Shown: positions 19,097-26,941, counted from the stretch's first letter. The stretch is DNA of 42,566 bases from Candidatus Anammoxibacter sp. (GCA_021777105.1 JAIQZQ010000010.1:1-42566), one strand, 5' to 3'. Notes: generated by a model not told the origin, from the sequence alone. Translations and numbers: made by a program.

Positions 19097-19953
19097 TTCG
19101 TCCTCCTTTCGTTGCGCAAAGTTTTTTTTAAACTATCTATGGCTTCGAAAAAAGGTAGAACTCGGTTCTCTACTTCTATTAACCTTTCTTTGTATTCTGC
19201 TTTGTTTTTATATTCTTTATATAGATTAATGCACGTTATACTTAAAGAATATGATATTCCCACTGTAAAAGATATTTGTAGTGGATTAAATTTTTTTGTA
19301 TATAAAAATACCACTCTTGAAAATATATTTACATATCTTTCTACGGCTTTAAGTGTATGCTTAATTTGCCTTGCTATCTCCAAGGGCTCCTTACTATCCA
19401 TAAAATGTCGAATAGCTTGTTCTCTATGCGAAATAGTCGGCCCTATATCTTTCTGCTGCCCTCTGGTCGGGATGTTAAATCCATCTTTTTTAAAGTAAGC
19501 TATATCTCTACGTATTGTTCTGACGTCGCAACAAAAAAGAAACGCAAGGTCTTCTTGTTTAAACAATCCTTTTTGTTGCATCGCTTCATCACATACACGA
19601 GATATCCTATGACGTCGCAATGCGTCCATCACGTCTTTTTTATATACTTCTACATCTTCTTCGCCTCCATCAAATGTTATTAAAGCGTATGTATAACTGC
19701 ACTCTTTCAGCTTTTTACCGGCAGATTCTTTTGATGAAATTAATAATTTCTTCATCCGGCCAGGCTTTAACATTTCAAGGTCGCTATGCTCATTTAATAG
19801 AAATACTTCTTTGACTTTTTCTACTATTTGTTCTGATTCAAATCTTGAACAATTTGTTCCTCCGAAAACTATTTTGTACAACATATTTTCGCACGTCTTT
19901 ACATCCAGGCGTTGTAAATATTTTTCCTTTTGTGTATCATAACTATTATTCAT
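19093..19953 (-). CDS. DUF1670 protein, first gene of the element
   Basis: 286 residues, intact. The C-terminal two-thirds is the DUF1670 pattern: GKKLKECSYTYALITFDGGE, VMDALRRHRISRVCDEAMQQ, a helix-turn-helix FKQEDLAFLFCCDVRTIRRD, then PTRGQQKDIGPTISHREQA, SKEPLEIARQIKHTLKAVER (second HTH-like) and FSRVVFLYTKKFNPLQISF. It contains no DDE, serine or tyrosine recombinase motif that I can recognise. A strong AAGGAGG lies upstream of ATG 19951-19953, and the next DUF1670 copy is translationally coupled by an ATGA overlap. The two copies are divergent paralogues rather than a recent duplication. The role is unknown; being the only intact gene between inverted repeats makes it a candidate transposition or maintenance factor. 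Confidence 0.75.
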   Translation of the reverse strand: MNNSYDTQKEKYLQRLDVKTCENMLYKIVFGGTNCSRFESEQIVEKVKEVFLLNEHSDLEMLKPGRMKKLLISSKESAGKKLKECSYTYALITFDGGEEDVEVYKKDVMDALRRHRISRVCDEAMQQKGLFKQEDLAFLFCCDVRTIRRDIAYFKKDGFNIPTRGQQKDIGPTISHREQAIRHFMDSKEPLEIARQIKHTLKAVERYVNIFSRVVFLYTKKFNPLQISFTVGISYSLSITCINLYKEYKNKAEYKERLIEVENRVLPFFEAIDSLKKTLRNERRTK

Positions 19954-20123
19954 GGGCTTCCTCCTTTTTTTAAGTTATTGGTTTCTTAGCAGAATCAATT
20001 TTAACTAAAAAGAGGGCTGGAATCTCATTGTTTACAACTTGTGGATTTAAGCCAGTTTACATAATCACTCCAAAATTTTCAAAATTGTATTTCGATTTTT
20101 TGTGATACTCTATGCAATTAAGC

Positions 20124-20141
20124 AGTACAGGGCATATGCCC
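20124..20141 (-). repeat. Right terminal inverted repeat of the DUF1670 element
   Basis: AGTACAGGGCATATGCCC, the inverse of 18235-18252 with one mismatch. It contains the perfect 12-bp palindrome GGGCATATGCCC. Confidence 0.6.
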
Positions 20142-20196
20142 GAAACGGAAATTCATTTAACTGAAGGAAACCGCGCTGATTTTGCATAAAAATATG

Positions 20197-21357
20197 TCAT
20201 TTCATAATCTCCCCCGCCCACAGTTTTTGCAGGAAGATGTTCCATGGCATGATTTTGATATTGTCTTCAGTCAATCGGGGTTGAGAATCCAGCGAAACTA
20301 AAATGCTGTTGTGTGTTGAGTACTCTTCATTAAAACTGCGAAGGCCTTTTAAATGGGTGGCATTTGCCAGGGTTGTTGATTTAACTTCAATTGCCGTTTC
20401 ATGATCGCCTAAAATAAAATCAACTTCAATTCCTGATGAAGTCCTCCAGAATGCAATTGGGTAGTCCAAATCCGAGTAACTTGAATGAGCCAGAATCTCC
20501 ATCCATATAAAATGCTCAAAAGCGCGGCCAAACAATTCCGAGCCCTGTTGCACATTTCCGCGTTTTGTTAAATATATAACAGGCGCAAGATCAAAAAAAT
20601 AAAACTTTGGGTTTTGAATAAGCCGGCGTTTTTTTCGTTTTTGAAAGGCGCGTAAATATCTGCCGATCAATGTGTCTTCCAATATTTGAAAATATTCCTT
20701 TACTGTGGGGTTTGATACACCACACTCTCTTGCAATATTGGCGCAATTAATTAGCTCGCCGTTTGACAAAGCAGCCACTTCCAGAAACCGGCTAAACGCC
20801 GGCACATTTCTTGTTAACGCTTCAGCTGCTATCTCTTCTTTCAGATACGTCCCCACATAAGCCTGCATTAATTTATTAGGCGCGGGGCTATTATAATGTC
20901 GCGGAATTAGACCGGAATTTAACGCTTTTGTTAAAGAAAAATTGGCTATTTCAGGATAAACCAGAGGAAAAAGCTCGTAACTAACAGCTCTGCCGCCTAA
21001 TAAATTAGCGTGGCCGCGCCGCAATTTACGCGCGCTTGATCCGCAAAAAACAAATCTGAGGCCCTTGTTTACCATAAGCCAATGAGCTTCATCTAAAAGA
21101 GACGGTATTTTTTGCACTTCATCAATAATAATAGGCTGTTTCTGGTTTTCACCTGTAAATCCATGGGCAAGACACTGCTCGCGTATTAATTGGGGTTGTT
21201 TTAAAAGTTTTTGATAATCAGTTGATAGAAGCAGATCAAAATATTGGGCGTTTGGAAAAAGCGCTTTCAAAAGCGTGCTTTTGCCGGTCTGCCTTGGTCC
21301 CCATAAAAAACAGCTCTCACTGTTGCTTAATTCTAATTGCTGCTTACGATTATGCAT
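20197..21357 (-). CDS. AAA_14 / DUF4143 ATPase
   Basis: 386 residues. P-loop ATPase with Walker A GPRQTGKST (20-28), Walker B PIIIDEVQK (Asp79, Glu80), and sensor FVFCGSSARKLRRGHANLLGGRA. Next comes a winged-helix-like region (NCANIARECGVSNPTVKEYF). The C-terminal DUF4143 segment has a PD-(D/E)XK-like core, SGIEVDFILGDHETAIEVKS (about 315-340). These proteins are common, mobile and functionally unassigned, and some are discussed as defence or toxin-antitoxin-like ATPases. No operon partner is present. The region directly upstream is a cluster of 31-bp palindromic repeats, suggesting autoregulation. It appears intact. The start ATG 21355-21357 has no strong ribosome binding site. Confidence 0.88.
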   Translation of the reverse strand: MHNRKQQLELSNSESCFLWGPRQTGKSTLLKALFPNAQYFDLLLSTDYQKLLKQPQLIREQCLAHGFTGENQKQPIIIDEVQKIPSLLDEAHWLMVNKGLRFVFCGSSARKLRRGHANLLGGRAVSYELFPLVYPEIANFSLTKALNSGLIPRHYNSPAPNKLMQAYVGTYLKEEIAAEALTRNVPAFSRFLEVAALSNGELINCANIARECGVSNPTVKEYFQILEDTLIGRYLRAFQKRKKRRLIQNPKFYFFDLAPVIYLTKRGNVQQGSELFGRAFEHFIWMEILAHSSYSDLDYPIAFWRTSSGIEVDFILGDHETAIEVKSTTLANATHLKGLRSFNEEYSTHNSILVSLDSQPRLTEDNIKIMPWNIFLQKLWAGEIMK

Positions 21358-21368
21358 GGAATATTCAA

Positions 21369-21525
21369 GTACCGTCTTTAAATATATATGTAAATTTAAA
21401 ATACAGTCTTAATTTTACATGTATATTTAAAGCATAGTCTTAAAATTACATGTAAAATTAAAGTATAATTATATGCCGTGTATTAGTTAATGTCAATGAA
21501 AGTTAATGGAACAAAAGGATTTATG
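21369..21525 (-). repeat. Cluster of 31-bp near-palindromic repeats, block A
   Basis: Units at 21369-21400, 21401-21431 and 21432-21462, each of the form RYAYAGTCTTAAaTTACATGTAaAtTTAAA with a palindromic TACATGTA core. A conserved 63-bp tail follows (21463-21525, GTATAATTATATGCC...). The block starts 12 bp upstream of the DUF4143 ATPase start. Strand is given relative to that gene. Confidence 0.75.
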
Positions 21526-21683
21526 CGGCAATTGAAACAAATATTGCAAATAATTACAAAATTTTATTTGGGAGGGATATAATAAAAGCACAATCTGTAT
21601 TGAGCCTGATTTTTAGTTTTTCCAATTATCAAAATTTTTTTCATGACAGAGTTTACTGAGAGTAAAACAGGTTTTCAATCAAT

Positions 21684-21808
21684 AATAATTTTAAAAAATG
21701 CATGTAATATTAAAACACGGTCTTAAAAATACATGCAATTTTAAAGTACGATTATATGCCATGTATTAATTAATATTAATGAAAGTTATTGATATTATAA
21801 GATTTATG
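21684..21808 (-). repeat. 31-bp palindromic repeats, block B (diverged duplicate)
   Basis: Two units (ending at 21714, and 21715-21745) with TGCATGTA and TACATGCA cores, followed by a tail at 21746-21808 that matches 21463-21525 over about 63 bp. Whole block B parallels 21401-21525 at a 283-bp offset. No ATPase gene is attached to this copy. Confidence 0.7.
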
Positions 21809-21910
21809 ATGTGAGTGAAATAATAAATGGAGAATAACAACAAATTTTCTTGATTTTACCTTATCTGGACAAGCTTTTGCTTTTCTCAATGAATTTACAG
21901 ACCCCTCGTT

Positions 21911-21928
21911 CCCCTCTTTTTAGAGGGG
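21911..21928. other. Hairpin CCCCTCT/AGAGGGG
   Basis: Perfect 7-bp stem with a TTTT loop and no following T-tract. A short dispersed hairpin of the island; termination is uncertain. Confidence 0.4.
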
Positions 21929-22010
21929 AGGTTTATAAACATCCTTTCATTTAATGCTGAAACAGTATTGTAGATTACGCCGGCAAGAGACTTCGTTACA
22001 TGATTCATTA

Positions 22011-22097
22011 AATAGCCCTTACAGAGCTAAAATTCTTATACATTCCATACCCAGGGCGTTGCCCTGGGCTATAATAAATCAGCCCTTCGGGCTTTAA
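22011..22097 (-). repeat. Three-hairpin dispersed repeat, copy 2 (inverted)
   Basis: Inverse of 14371-14461. Hairpins at 22014-22028, 22050-22068 (CCCAGGGC-GTT-GCCCTGGG) and 22081-22093 (AGCCC-TTC-GGGCT). The middle and outer stems carry paired base changes relative to copy 1 that preserve pairing. The third stem has a G-T wobble when read on the minus strand. Confidence 0.7.
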
Positions 22098-22199
22098 ATC
22101 AAAAAATGTGTATAAACTTCAGCTTTTTAGAGGGAAAGTTAACCGCTTTTGTTTTTCCTGTTATTTTGTTAGCCGGTTTAAAATGTTATAGCTTTTATC

Positions 22200-22244
22200 C
22201 GCGCAAATCCGCGTCATCTGCGTCATCCGTGTTCTATGCTTTTG
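22200..22244 (-). repeat. Dispersed intergenic repeat of the CGCGGATTTGCGCGGAT type
   Basis: The plus strand reads ATCCGCGCAAATCCGCGTC, then ATCTGCGTCATCCGTGTTCT. It consists of short imperfect reiterations of (A)TCYGCGTCA. I recognise this word from intergenic regions of many environmental bacterial genomes, by memory only. It lies just beyond the stop of the radical SAM gene. Confidence 0.4.
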
Positions 22245-22251
22245 CTTTTTT

Positions 22252-23136
22252 TTATTCCGCCAGTCGCAATCCTTTTTCCCTTGCGTAATTATAAACATCA
22301 TAAAATTCATCTGAAGTTATTCGGCGTGAAATCTCTTTAAATTGTGAGGCATTAAAAACAGGCCTGTATTGTTCCATTACGTTAACATATGTGTCTTGCG
22401 ATATATCATTTGCCAGAAAATCTATTATCTCTTTGCTTCCGCAAACATTTTCAGGCATAACGAGGTGGCGAGCAAGCAGTCCGTGTGTTGCAAGGCAGTT
22501 TATAATTTGTAAATCGCCTGTTTGCCTGTGCATCTCTTTAACGGCTATTTTCATAATATCGTAATAATCTTCGGCAAAAGAGAGTTTTTTGGGCCAATAT
22601 TTTCCGCTGTATTTAACGTCGGGCATGTAGATATCGACAAAGCCTTCGAGCAGTTTTAATGTCTCTAGCGATTCATATCCGCCGCAATTATATATAATAG
22701 GGATATCTAAACCCATTTTCCGCGCAAGATAAATAGACTCAATAATTTGAGGCGAAACATGGGTGGGGGTGACAAAATTTATATTGTGGCAGCCCTTATT
22801 TTGGATTTGCACCATAATTCCGGCAAGATCTACCGGCTCTATAGTGTTCAGTCGATCATTTTCCGTCACATGGCTAATATCATGATTTTGGCAAAACACG
22901 CATTTAAGGTTGCAGCCGGCCATAAATATTGTGCCTGAACCACGCAATCCCACAAGGGGCGGTTCTTCGCCAAAATGGGGGCCGAATGATGAAACAACAG
23001 CCTTGTTTCCAATGCCGCAAAAGCCTGTTTCGCCTTTTAAACGGTTAACTCCGCAATTTCTTGGGCAAATTGAGCAGTTTTTAAGAAGTTTGCGCGCTTT
23101 ATCAATTTTTTCTTTAAAAATGGACTCTTTTAACAC
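22252..23136 (-). CDS. Radical SAM protein, PflA/COG1313-like
   Basis: 294 residues. Radical SAM triad CxxxCxxC: Cys75, Cys79 and Cys82 in MAGCNLKCVFCQNHDISH. An N-terminal Cys motif, Cys21-x2-Cys24-x3-Cys28 and Cys40 (CSICPRNCGVNRLKGETGFC), probably binds an auxiliary cluster. NFVTPTHVSPQI and IIYNCGGYESLETLKLLEG follow, typical of the pyruvate-formate-lyase-activase-like COG1313 group. It generates a 5'-deoxyadenosyl radical from SAM; the substrate is unknown. It differs from the AmmeMemoRadiSam enzyme, so the AMMECR1 gene 7 kb away is not evidence of a shared system. It stands alone on the minus strand, with a clean start at 23134-23136. Confidence 0.88.
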   Translation of the reverse strand: MLKESIFKEKIDKARKLLKNCSICPRNCGVNRLKGETGFCGIGNKAVVSSFGPHFGEEPPLVGLRGSGTIFMAGCNLKCVFCQNHDISHVTENDRLNTIEPVDLAGIMVQIQNKGCHNINFVTPTHVSPQIIESIYLARKMGLDIPIIYNCGGYESLETLKLLEGFVDIYMPDVKYSGKYWPKKLSFAEDYYDIMKIAVKEMHRQTGDLQIINCLATHGLLARHLVMPENVCGSKEIIDFLANDISQDTYVNVMEQYRPVFNASQFKEISRRITSDEFYDVYNYAREKGLRLAE

Positions 23137-23300
23137 TTTTTAAGATACTCCAAGATAAAAATTATGGTAAAATAATAACCAAAATTAGGTTTGCAATACC
23201 ATGTGATTATTCTTATGTATATCGCGGGTTGCGGGTTCTAACTTATTTGCGCCTTAAGACTTAAAAAAATATAAAAGAGGCTAAAAATGGCCTTTTTTTG

Positions 23301-23330
23301 TTGGAAATGCAGTAATAGTTGTGTTATACT
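23301..23330 (+). promoter_or_regulatory. Candidate sigma-70 promoter for rpsO-pnp
   Basis: TTGGAA (23301-23306), 18-bp spacer, TATACT (23325-23330). It would start transcription near 23337, giving a leader of about 330 nt to rpsO. Confidence 0.5.
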
Positions 23331-23479
23331 AAAAAACTTTTGCTGTAATTTTACGATTATTTCTTGTAAATATAGCTTTTTTTTTATTATAGAATTGAAG
23401 ATTTGGCTGGTCGCAGCCATTTGGTAAACAGGTAGATCACTTCCATATTACACCATTCGGATTATTATGCAAAGCGTTA

Positions 23480-23521
23480 GCTTTCAGAACAACCGCATGT
23501 ATAGCTGGAAAGCCCGGTTGT
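23480..23521 (+). promoter_or_regulatory. Possible H-type pseudoknot in the rpsO leader
   Basis: GCTTTC (23480-23485) pairs with GAAAGC (23508-23513), and ACAACCG (23489-23495) pairs with CGGTTGT (23515-23521). The interleaved order makes an H-type pseudoknot of 6 plus 7 pairs. S15 autoregulates rpsO through leader structures, including a pseudoknot in E. coli. This one ends 146 nt before the start, so direct control of initiation is uncertain. Confidence 0.4.
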
Positions 23522-23667
23522 CATTTCTATTAACATATTCAAACCTAAATATTTACAAAGAAGCGTTGTTTTTTTTAAAGCAAATTCTATTTAGAAGTGT
23601 TGCGCTTTGATTTTGATTGAGCGCAACTTATTATTTTTTAATTTTTTAACAAAAAGAGAGGTGTTGG

Positions 23668-23940
23668 TTGAGGTTAGACAAGGAGGTAAAACAGAGGACA
23701 ATAGGCGAATTAAAAACACACGATACAGATACGGGTTCGCCTGAAGTTCAAGTAGGTATAATTACTGAGAAGATCAGGAATTTAACCGAGCATTTAAAAA
23801 TGCATAAGAAGGATCATAGTTCACGCAGGGGTTTAATTAAACTTGTGGGACAGCGAAGTTCGCTGTTAAAGTACTTGAACAGGAATGATGGAGATAGACA
23901 TAAAAAATTAATTTCGAAGCTAAAAATAAGAGGCGGGTAA
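23668..23940 (+). CDS. rpsO: 30S ribosomal protein S15
   Basis: 90 residues, the standard S15 length. Signatures: DTGSPEVQVGIITEKIRNLTEHLKMHKKDHSSRRGL, then LVGQRSSLLKYLN. S15 binds 16S rRNA helices h20-h22 early in 30S assembly. The start must be TTG 23668-23670, because no ATG or GTG is in frame before the conserved N terminus; it is preceded by AGAGAGG. pnp follows after 25 bp, reproducing the widespread rpsO-pnp order. The leader contains a candidate promoter and pseudoknot. Confidence 0.96.
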   Translation: MRLDKEVKQRTIGELKTHDTDTGSPEVQVGIITEKIRNLTEHLKMHKKDHSSRRGLIKLVGQRSSLLKYLNRNDGDRHKKLISKLKIRGG

Positions 23941-23965
23941 AGAAAAGAAGAGAGGGAGAGTAAAT

Positions 23966-26059
23966 TTGGTATATAAAGCAGAAAGAACTATAGGCAAGAA
24001 TCAGTTAACTATTGAGACTGGCCATTTGGCAAAACAGGCAAACGGCTCGGTTCTGGTTAGTTCAGGCGACACTGTGGTATTGGTGACGGTCGTGGCCAGC
24101 AGCGAAGCGAGGGAAGGCATAGATTTCTTCCCAATGAGCGTTGATTACAGGGAAAAGACATACGCGGCCGGCAAATTTCCAGGCGGTTTTTTCAAAAGAG
24201 AAGGCAGGCCCACAACAAAAGAGATATTAACAATGCGGCTTATTGACAGACCGTTGAGGCCGTTATTTCCAAAAAATTATTTAAATGAAGTTCAAATTAT
24301 GGCGCAGGTTCTCTCGGCAGACAAGGATTCCGATCCGGATGTCCTTGCCATGGTTGGAGCATCCGCGGCAGTGTCAATTTCAGACATACCAATGTCTAAG
24401 GTTGTTGGGGCGGTAAGAGTCGGCAGGGTAAACAACGAGTTTATTATTAATCCGACTTACGCGGAATTGGAAGAGAGTGATTTGGAGCTTATTGTTTCCG
24501 GATCGGAAGATTCCGTCCTGATGGTTGAAGCCGGGGCAAAGGAAATTAGTGAGAATGATGTTATTGACGCTATATTGTTTGGACTCGAAGCAATAAAAGA
24601 GATTTGTAGTCTTCAAAAGGAATTGATAGATCAATGCGGCAAGGAGAAGATAGTTGTTCCTGAAATTGAAGAGAACAAAACATTATATGAAGAACTAAAA
24701 TCAAAATATTACGCGGAGATTAATGAGAAGAACCAGACACTTGGCAAGATGAAGCGAAGCGCCGCGTTAAAAATTATAAAGAGAGAGATGGTTGCCGCCT
24801 ATTGCGGCGAAGGCGTTGACGAGCCTAAATATAAGGTAAGCGAAATAAAAGAGATGTATGACAAACTTGAAACTGAGGCTGCCAGAACATTGATATTAGA
24901 TGATAGCAAAAGGCTTGACGGCAGAGGTTTGGCGGATGTTAGGCCTATAACTTCTGAAGTTGGAGTTTTGCCGCGCACTCATGGTTCGGCTGTTTTTACA
25001 AGAGGCGAGACACAGGCTCTGGTTGTGGCTACGCTCGGCACGTCAATGGACGAGCAGAGAGTTGAAGGTTTGGTTGATGAACACACCAAGAAGTTTATGC
25101 TTGATTACAATTTCCCTCCTTTTTCAGTTGGCGAGACAAAACCGCTTCGCGGCCCGGGCCGTAGAGAAATAGGACATGGAAATCTTGCGGAACGGTCGTT
25201 GCTGGCAGTATTGCCCGCTGCGGGTAAATTCCCTTACACGATTCGAATCGTGTCTGAAATTTTAGAGTCAAACGGTTCATCTTCAATGGCTTCTGTTTGC
25301 GGAGGCACTCTTTGTTTGATGGACGCCGGAGTTTCAATCGCTAACCCGGTTGCCGGTATAGCCATGGGCTTGATAAAGGGCGATGACAAACTTCGCATTT
25401 TGTCAGACATTACAGGCACCGAGGATCATTTTGGAGATATGGACTTTAAAGTCGCCGGCTCACAAAACGGAATTACCGCTTTGCAGATGGACATAAAGAT
25501 TGACGGCATTGACAAGGACACTATGACAAAAGCCCTTGAACAGGCCAAAGAAGGCAGGATGCATATTCTTCGCGAGATGATAAGCACTATTGAAAAACCG
25601 CGAACCGATATATCAAGGTACGCGCCAAGGCTGTGTCAGGTAAAGATTAATCCTAGCAAAATAGGAATGTTGATCGGGCCGGGCGGCAAAACAATTAAAA
25701 AATTGCAGGAGGAAACCGGAGCGCGCATTGAAATTGACGACGACGGAACCGTCACAGTTTCATCAACTAACGCAGACGGAGCCGACAAGGCCAGGGATCT
25801 GGTTCAGAAAATGACTGAAGAGGTCCAGATTGGAAAGATCTATGATGGAAGAGCAACATCTATAAAAGATTTTGGAGTCTTTGTGGAAGTGTTGCCCGGC
25901 CAGGAAGGTCTTGTGCATATTTCAGAGTTATCCAACGATTACGTGGATAAAGTTGAAGATATTGTTAAAGTTAACCAGGCAATCCAGGTAAAGGTTATCG
26001 GCATTGATGACCAAAAGAGGATAAGGCTTAGCGCGAAAGCGGCTGTTGCGCCTGAGTAA
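23966..26059 (+). CDS. pnp: Polyribonucleotide nucleotidyltransferase
   Basis: 697 residues. Two RNase PH cores (first with FKREGRPTTKEILTMRLIDRPLRPLFP; second with RTHGSAVFTRGETQALVVATLGT, then LRGPGRREIGHGNLAERSL and DITGTEDHFGDMDFKVAG), an intervening helical domain, a KH domain (IGPGGKTIKKLQEETGARIE) and an S1 domain (YDGRATSIKDFGVFVEVLPG, QEGLVHISEL). It degrades RNA phosphorolytically 3' to 5' and can add tails. It starts at TTG 23966 after GAGAGGGAG, the second TTG start in a row in this operon. The Asp pair of the second core (DxxxxGDMD) is present, so it should be active. Confidence 0.97.
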   Translation: MVYKAERTIGKNQLTIETGHLAKQANGSVLVSSGDTVVLVTVVASSEAREGIDFFPMSVDYREKTYAAGKFPGGFFKREGRPTTKEILTMRLIDRPLRPLFPKNYLNEVQIMAQVLSADKDSDPDVLAMVGASAAVSISDIPMSKVVGAVRVGRVNNEFIINPTYAELEESDLELIVSGSEDSVLMVEAGAKEISENDVIDAILFGLEAIKEICSLQKELIDQCGKEKIVVPEIEENKTLYEELKSKYYAEINEKNQTLGKMKRSAALKIIKREMVAAYCGEGVDEPKYKVSEIKEMYDKLETEAARTLILDDSKRLDGRGLADVRPITSEVGVLPRTHGSAVFTRGETQALVVATLGTSMDEQRVEGLVDEHTKKFMLDYNFPPFSVGETKPLRGPGRREIGHGNLAERSLLAVLPAAGKFPYTIRIVSEILESNGSSSMASVCGGTLCLMDAGVSIANPVAGIAMGLIKGDDKLRILSDITGTEDHFGDMDFKVAGSQNGITALQMDIKIDGIDKDTMTKALEQAKEGRMHILREMISTIEKPRTDISRYAPRLCQVKINPSKIGMLIGPGGKTIKKLQEETGARIEIDDDGTVTVSSTNADGADKARDLVQKMTEEVQIGKIYDGRATSIKDFGVFVEVLPGQEGLVHISELSNDYVDKVEDIVKVNQAIQVKVIGIDDQKRIRLSAKAAVAPE

Positions 26060-26076
26060 CAAGAAAGTTGAATTTA

Positions 26077-26132
26077 AAAGGCACAAAGAACTCCATGAGG
26101 TTTCAAAAACCAACGGAGCCATTTGTGCCTTT
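26077..26132. repeat. Long hairpin repeat after pnp
   Basis: Outer arms AAAGGCACAAA (26077-26087) and TTTGTGCCTTT (26122-26132), then inner CTCC/GGAG and GGTTT/AAACC pairs, form one extended hairpin 18 bp after the pnp stop. No clean T-tract follows. The TTTGTGCCTTTGTGGTTAA end resembles a common dispersed intergenic word. Confidence 0.55.
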
Positions 26133-26182
26133 GTGGTTAATAGAGCAAATTAATAATATATCGGGCATATTAGGTTTAAAAA

Positions 26183-26887
26183 GTGGGAAAAGATATCGCT
26201 ATGTTTAACAGATTAGCGTTCATAGGCGCTCTTGCCGGCGGGTTGGCCCATGAGATAAAAAATCCTTTAAGCTCAATGAATCTAAATCTTCAACTTTTAA
26301 AAGAGGATATTAAACAGACTCCGGAAAATGAAAAACTGCATAAAAAGATTGATATTATCCAACGGGAGTCTATACGGCTTGAAGATATACTTAATGATTT
26401 CTTAAGATTCGCTAAAAGAAAAGAGCCGCAATTGCGGTTGGAAAGCCCGGATGAAATTGTAAATGAAATTGTCGTCTTTATGGCTCCGGAAGCCAGGCAA
26501 AATTCAGTGGTTATTAAAAAAGAGAGCAATGCAGACATTCCTAAAGCCCTCATTGACCGCAATCTTTTCAAACAGGCCCTGCTCAACATCGTTATCAACG
26601 CGGAGCAGGCAATGCCTGACGGCGGCGAATTAACAATCAAAATTTCATATAAAACCGGAAAAATTGTATTTGATATTTTAGACAACGGCAAAGGCATTAA
26701 ACCTGAAAATATTGACAAGATTTACGATATTTACTATTCAACTAAAAGCTCAGGTTCCGGGTTGGGATTAGCCACGGCAAAACGCATTATAGAAGATCAT
26801 GGAGGCGCTATTAGTGTGACGTCAAAAGTTAACGAGGGCAGCTGTTTTACGATTGAAATCCCCGTCAATGCAGGCGCTGATAATTAA
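26183..26887 (+). CDS. Sensor-less histidine kinase (NtrB/AtoS type)
   Basis: 234 residues containing only the transmitter. HisKA H-box LAHEIKNPLS with His23 sits almost at the N terminus. The HATPase_c domain has N-box LLNIVINAEQAMPDGGEL, G1 DNGKGI and G2 GSGLGLATAKRI. There is no transmembrane helix or PAS/GAF input, so it is a cytosolic kinase that must receive its signal from a partner protein. The start is GTG 26183, with ATG 26201 as a fallback that still keeps the H-box. The NtrC-type regulator 54 bp downstream is the obvious phosphoacceptor. Confidence 0.9.
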   Translation: MGKDIAMFNRLAFIGALAGGLAHEIKNPLSSMNLNLQLLKEDIKQTPENEKLHKKIDIIQRESIRLEDILNDFLRFAKRKEPQLRLESPDEIVNEIVVFMAPEARQNSVVIKKESNADIPKALIDRNLFKQALLNIVINAEQAMPDGGELTIKISYKTGKIVFDILDNGKGIKPENIDKIYDIYYSTKSSGSGLGLATAKRIIEDHGGAISVTSKVNEGSCFTIEIPVNAGADN

Positions 26888-26941
26888 AAATTTAGGCTTG
26901 TTTTTAAAATAGATTTTTACATTGAAAACCAGGTTTTTGAA

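Larger units (their letters stand above)
18235..20141 (-). mobile_element. Candidate 1.9-kb inverted-repeat-bounded element with two DUF1670 genes
   Basis: The left end reads GGGCATATGTCCTGTACT (18235-18252). The right end, AGTACAGGGCATATGCCC (20124-20141), is its inverted repeat with one mismatch in 18. Between them lie only two minus-strand DUF1670 genes coupled by an ATGA overlap (the second decayed) and their promoter gap. I see no target-site duplication beside the ends (TAAAATCA on the left, GAAACGGA on the right). Mobility is an inference from the terminal repeats, the island context and the decay. Confidence 0.55.

Noticed and set aside
18235..20141. Target-site duplication beside the inverted repeats
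   Set aside because: Flanks TAAAATCA and GAAACGGA show no direct repeat.
14496..23136. AmmeMemoRadiSam system formed by AMMECR1 and the radical SAM gene
   Set aside because: The genes are 7 kb apart, no Memo homologue is seen, and the radical SAM protein has the COG1313 cysteine pattern.
23461..23530. preQ1-type riboswitch from the compact pseudoknot
   Set aside because: It lacks the A-rich tail and C-rich loop of preQ1 aptamers and lies upstream of rpsO, not a queuosine gene.
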